Assembly (NCBI RefSeq): GCF_000586435.1
Contig: NZ_BAWH01000003.1
Coordinates: 95,992 to 159,991, forward strand
Source of the DNA: Psychrobacter sp. JCM 18901
GTDB taxonomy: Bacteria > Pseudomonadota > Gammaproteobacteria > Pseudomonadales > Moraxellaceae
Length of the DNA stretch: 64,000 bases
Direction: 5' to 3'
Shown: in pieces, positions 62,373 to 64,000 of the stretch
Layout of the letters: every line of letters begins with the position of its first letter
Position numbering within the stretch: position 1 is the first letter of the stretch
Notes under the pieces: model-generated
What the model saw: the letters and a program-made list of their open reading frames with translations, nothing else
Told to the model about the DNA's origin: nothing
Databases searched by the model: none
Program-made: the position numbers and the translations under genes

Positions 62373-63945
62373 ATGCGTCTGTCTACTGTTGATTTGCAAA
62401 AACGTCTGAACCCCGATAAGCCAAAAGGTTTACATATGGGATTGACGGTACTAATAGCTTGGCTGGCAGGGGCAGCTTTCATACTCGCGCTCGCGCCTTA
62501 TGGCATTTGGCCAGTTGCTTGGTATCACCTGCTATTTTATATGCGTTATTGGTACCAGCGATGACAGGTCGCCGCGCCTTTCTAATTGGTCAAGCGTACG
62601 GTACAGGGCTGTGGTGTGTTGGAGCATTTTGGCTATACACCTCGATACACGTTTATGGCGATACACCCGCATGGCTTGCGCTGATTATGATTGCGCTTAT
62701 GGGTCTGGGCATGGGCTTGTTCCATGGATTTTTGGCGCTAATCTTTAATCGTGTGGTCGGCAAGCAGCCGTTATCTTTTGCTGCCTTATGGATACTCCAA
62801 GAGTGGATGAAAACGTGGCTATTTACTGGTTTTCCTTGGCTATTCGTTGGTTATGCGTTTACTAAGCAGTATTGGCTGTCGTCGCTCGCGCTGTGGCTGG
62901 CGTCTTTGCGGTTTCTTTTGTGGCGGTACTACTGGCTGCCAGTATCGTTGAGCTGTTGCGTCGCCGCGGTGGCTATATGATTCCATCGATAGCATTGCTT
63001 ATCATTAGTAGCACGCTATGGTTAATCAATCCGCAGTGGACCAAACCAAAAGGCACTCCTGATTTATCGGTATCTTTGATTCAGGGCAATATCCCTCAAG
63101 ACCTAAAATGGCTCACCGAATATCAGATTGAAACGTTAAAAATCTATGCAACGTTGACTCGTGACGAGTGGGGACGTGACATTGTGCTGTGGCCTGAATC
63201 GTCGATTCCTATGTTTCAGACAGAAGCTGTTGGTTTTATCAGTGAAATGGTCGCGATGGCCCAAGAGACTGACACGACATGGGTGACAGGTATTCCTTAT
63301 AAGGATGAAGCAGCGTTTGATGCCAGTACAGATAAATATCCGCCGTTCTACAATAGCGTGGTAGCGCTAGGGGCACAGGCAGAAGGGCTTTATAAAAAGC
63401 AACGTCTAGTGCCATTTGGAGAATATATTCCATTCCAAGGCGTGCTCGATATTCTGCCAAACCTAGCAGGTAGCCAAGATATTATGAGCTATAGTCGCGG
63501 CAGTGATCAGCAGTCACCGTTGCGTGTGCGAGGGCACAATCTAGGTGCAGCCATCTGTTACGAAGTGGCCTATCCAGATACCACGCGCAAAAACGCGATT
63601 GGTACGGACTTCTTGTTAACCATCTCAAACGATGCTTGGTTTGGTACGTCGGCAGGCCCACTACAGCATCTACAGATGGTACAGATGCGCGCGCTCGAAA
63701 ACGGTCGCTGGTTTATGCGAGCGACCAACACAGGTGTGACAGCTATCATTGACCACAAAGGTCGTATCGTAGAACGTGCACCGCAGTTTGAACGTACTGT
63801 ATTGCGCGGTGATATTCAGGCACGAGTTGGCAATACGCCATTCATGCGCTTTGGTCAATATCCTATTTTGTTTATCATGACACTGTTACTAATACTCAGC
63901 TATTTGGGTAAACGTACGAAGGCTCCAGTACGTTTGGTTAAGTAG
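62373..63945 (+). CDS. lnt: Apolipoprotein N-acyltransferase (two frame breaks)
   Basis: Adds the third acyl chain to the N-terminal Cys of lipoproteins; 524 aa when corrected. Several transmembrane helices precede the nitrilase-type domain with the triad Glu (VLWPESSIPMF), Lys (YKKQRLVPFGEYIPF) and Cys (LGAAICYEVAYP). Also TISNDAWFGTSAGPLQHLQM and RWFMRATNTGVTAIID. Breaks: a T missing near 62522 (PVAWLSPAILYAL) and a C missing near 62890 (SSLAPVAGVFAVSF). The stop is at 63943-63945; about 55 bases of spacer end the window. Confidence 0.95.
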
Positions 63946-64000
63946 TATTGTTAAGTAAGATGTGTTGATAGCGAATAATAGATAACTGATTAAGTAGTTT

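Overview
The window is a gamma-proteobacterial chromosome segment, almost certainly from Psychrobacter (Moraxellaceae). The evidence is moderate G+C with AT-rich spacers, a BfmR C-terminus that reads like the Acinetobacter protein, and housekeeping clusters of Moraxellaceae type: rpsP-rimM-trmD-rplS, rpmI-rplT-pheS-pheT-ihfA, hisIE-tatABC and corC-lnt. No rRNA, tRNA, CRISPR array, prophage or insertion sequence was recognised. Assignments come from reading translated sequence; no database search was run.

Layout. 1-4 kb: end of bfmR, bfmS, an unannotated 59-aa membrane peptide and an EnvZ-like kinase. 4-7.6 kb: ribosome and tRNA maturation genes and a DUF4442 protein. 8-14.3 kb: a DUF3360 permease, uvrC, folA-thyA and lgt. 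14.6-20.7 kb: a complete urea ABC transporter (urtABCDE, minus strand). 21-28.3 kb: DUF4139 and NRDE proteins, rppH, an OsmC protein, a MAPEG protein, dusC and an SF1 helicase. 28.5-32.2 kb: tatC-tatB-tatA-hisIE and a thioesterase. 32.4-37.7 kb: rpmI-rplT-pheS-pheT-ihfA. 38-42.6 kb: two small lipoproteins, a zinc metallopeptidase, rho and trxA. 43-50 kb: pseudouridine synthase, flavin monooxygenase, 2-hydroxyacid dehydrogenase, rapA. 50.2-58.8 kb: tesB, mutY, a GIY-YIG/DUF4357 protein, ylqF, a DUF2339 giant membrane protein and a dienelactone hydrolase. 58.9-64 kb: YcgN, a DUF4105/Lnb-like protein, corC and lnt.

The dominant feature is that about half the genes are broken by small indels, including essential ones (rpsP, trmD, lgt, pheS, pheT, rho, lnt, thyA). 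I traced about 60 breaks. Two classes dominate: A/T runs of 7 or 8 where 6 restores the frame, and loss of one base (rarely two) from short runs such as GG, CC, TT or AA. Apart from one in-frame TGA in urtB, no substitution is needed. Correcting the runs gives full-length proteins with all motifs, and every corrected length is a multiple of three. I read this as uncorrected sequencing or assembly error, not gene decay, so coordinates below span the whole intended gene and the evidence names each break.

No clearly new multi-gene system stands out. The points most worth a second look are a DUF4105/Lnb-like acyltransferase candidate close to lnt, the GIY-YIG/DUF4357 protein, the hairpins between urtA and urtB, and a palindromic MITE-like repeat between pheS and pheT.
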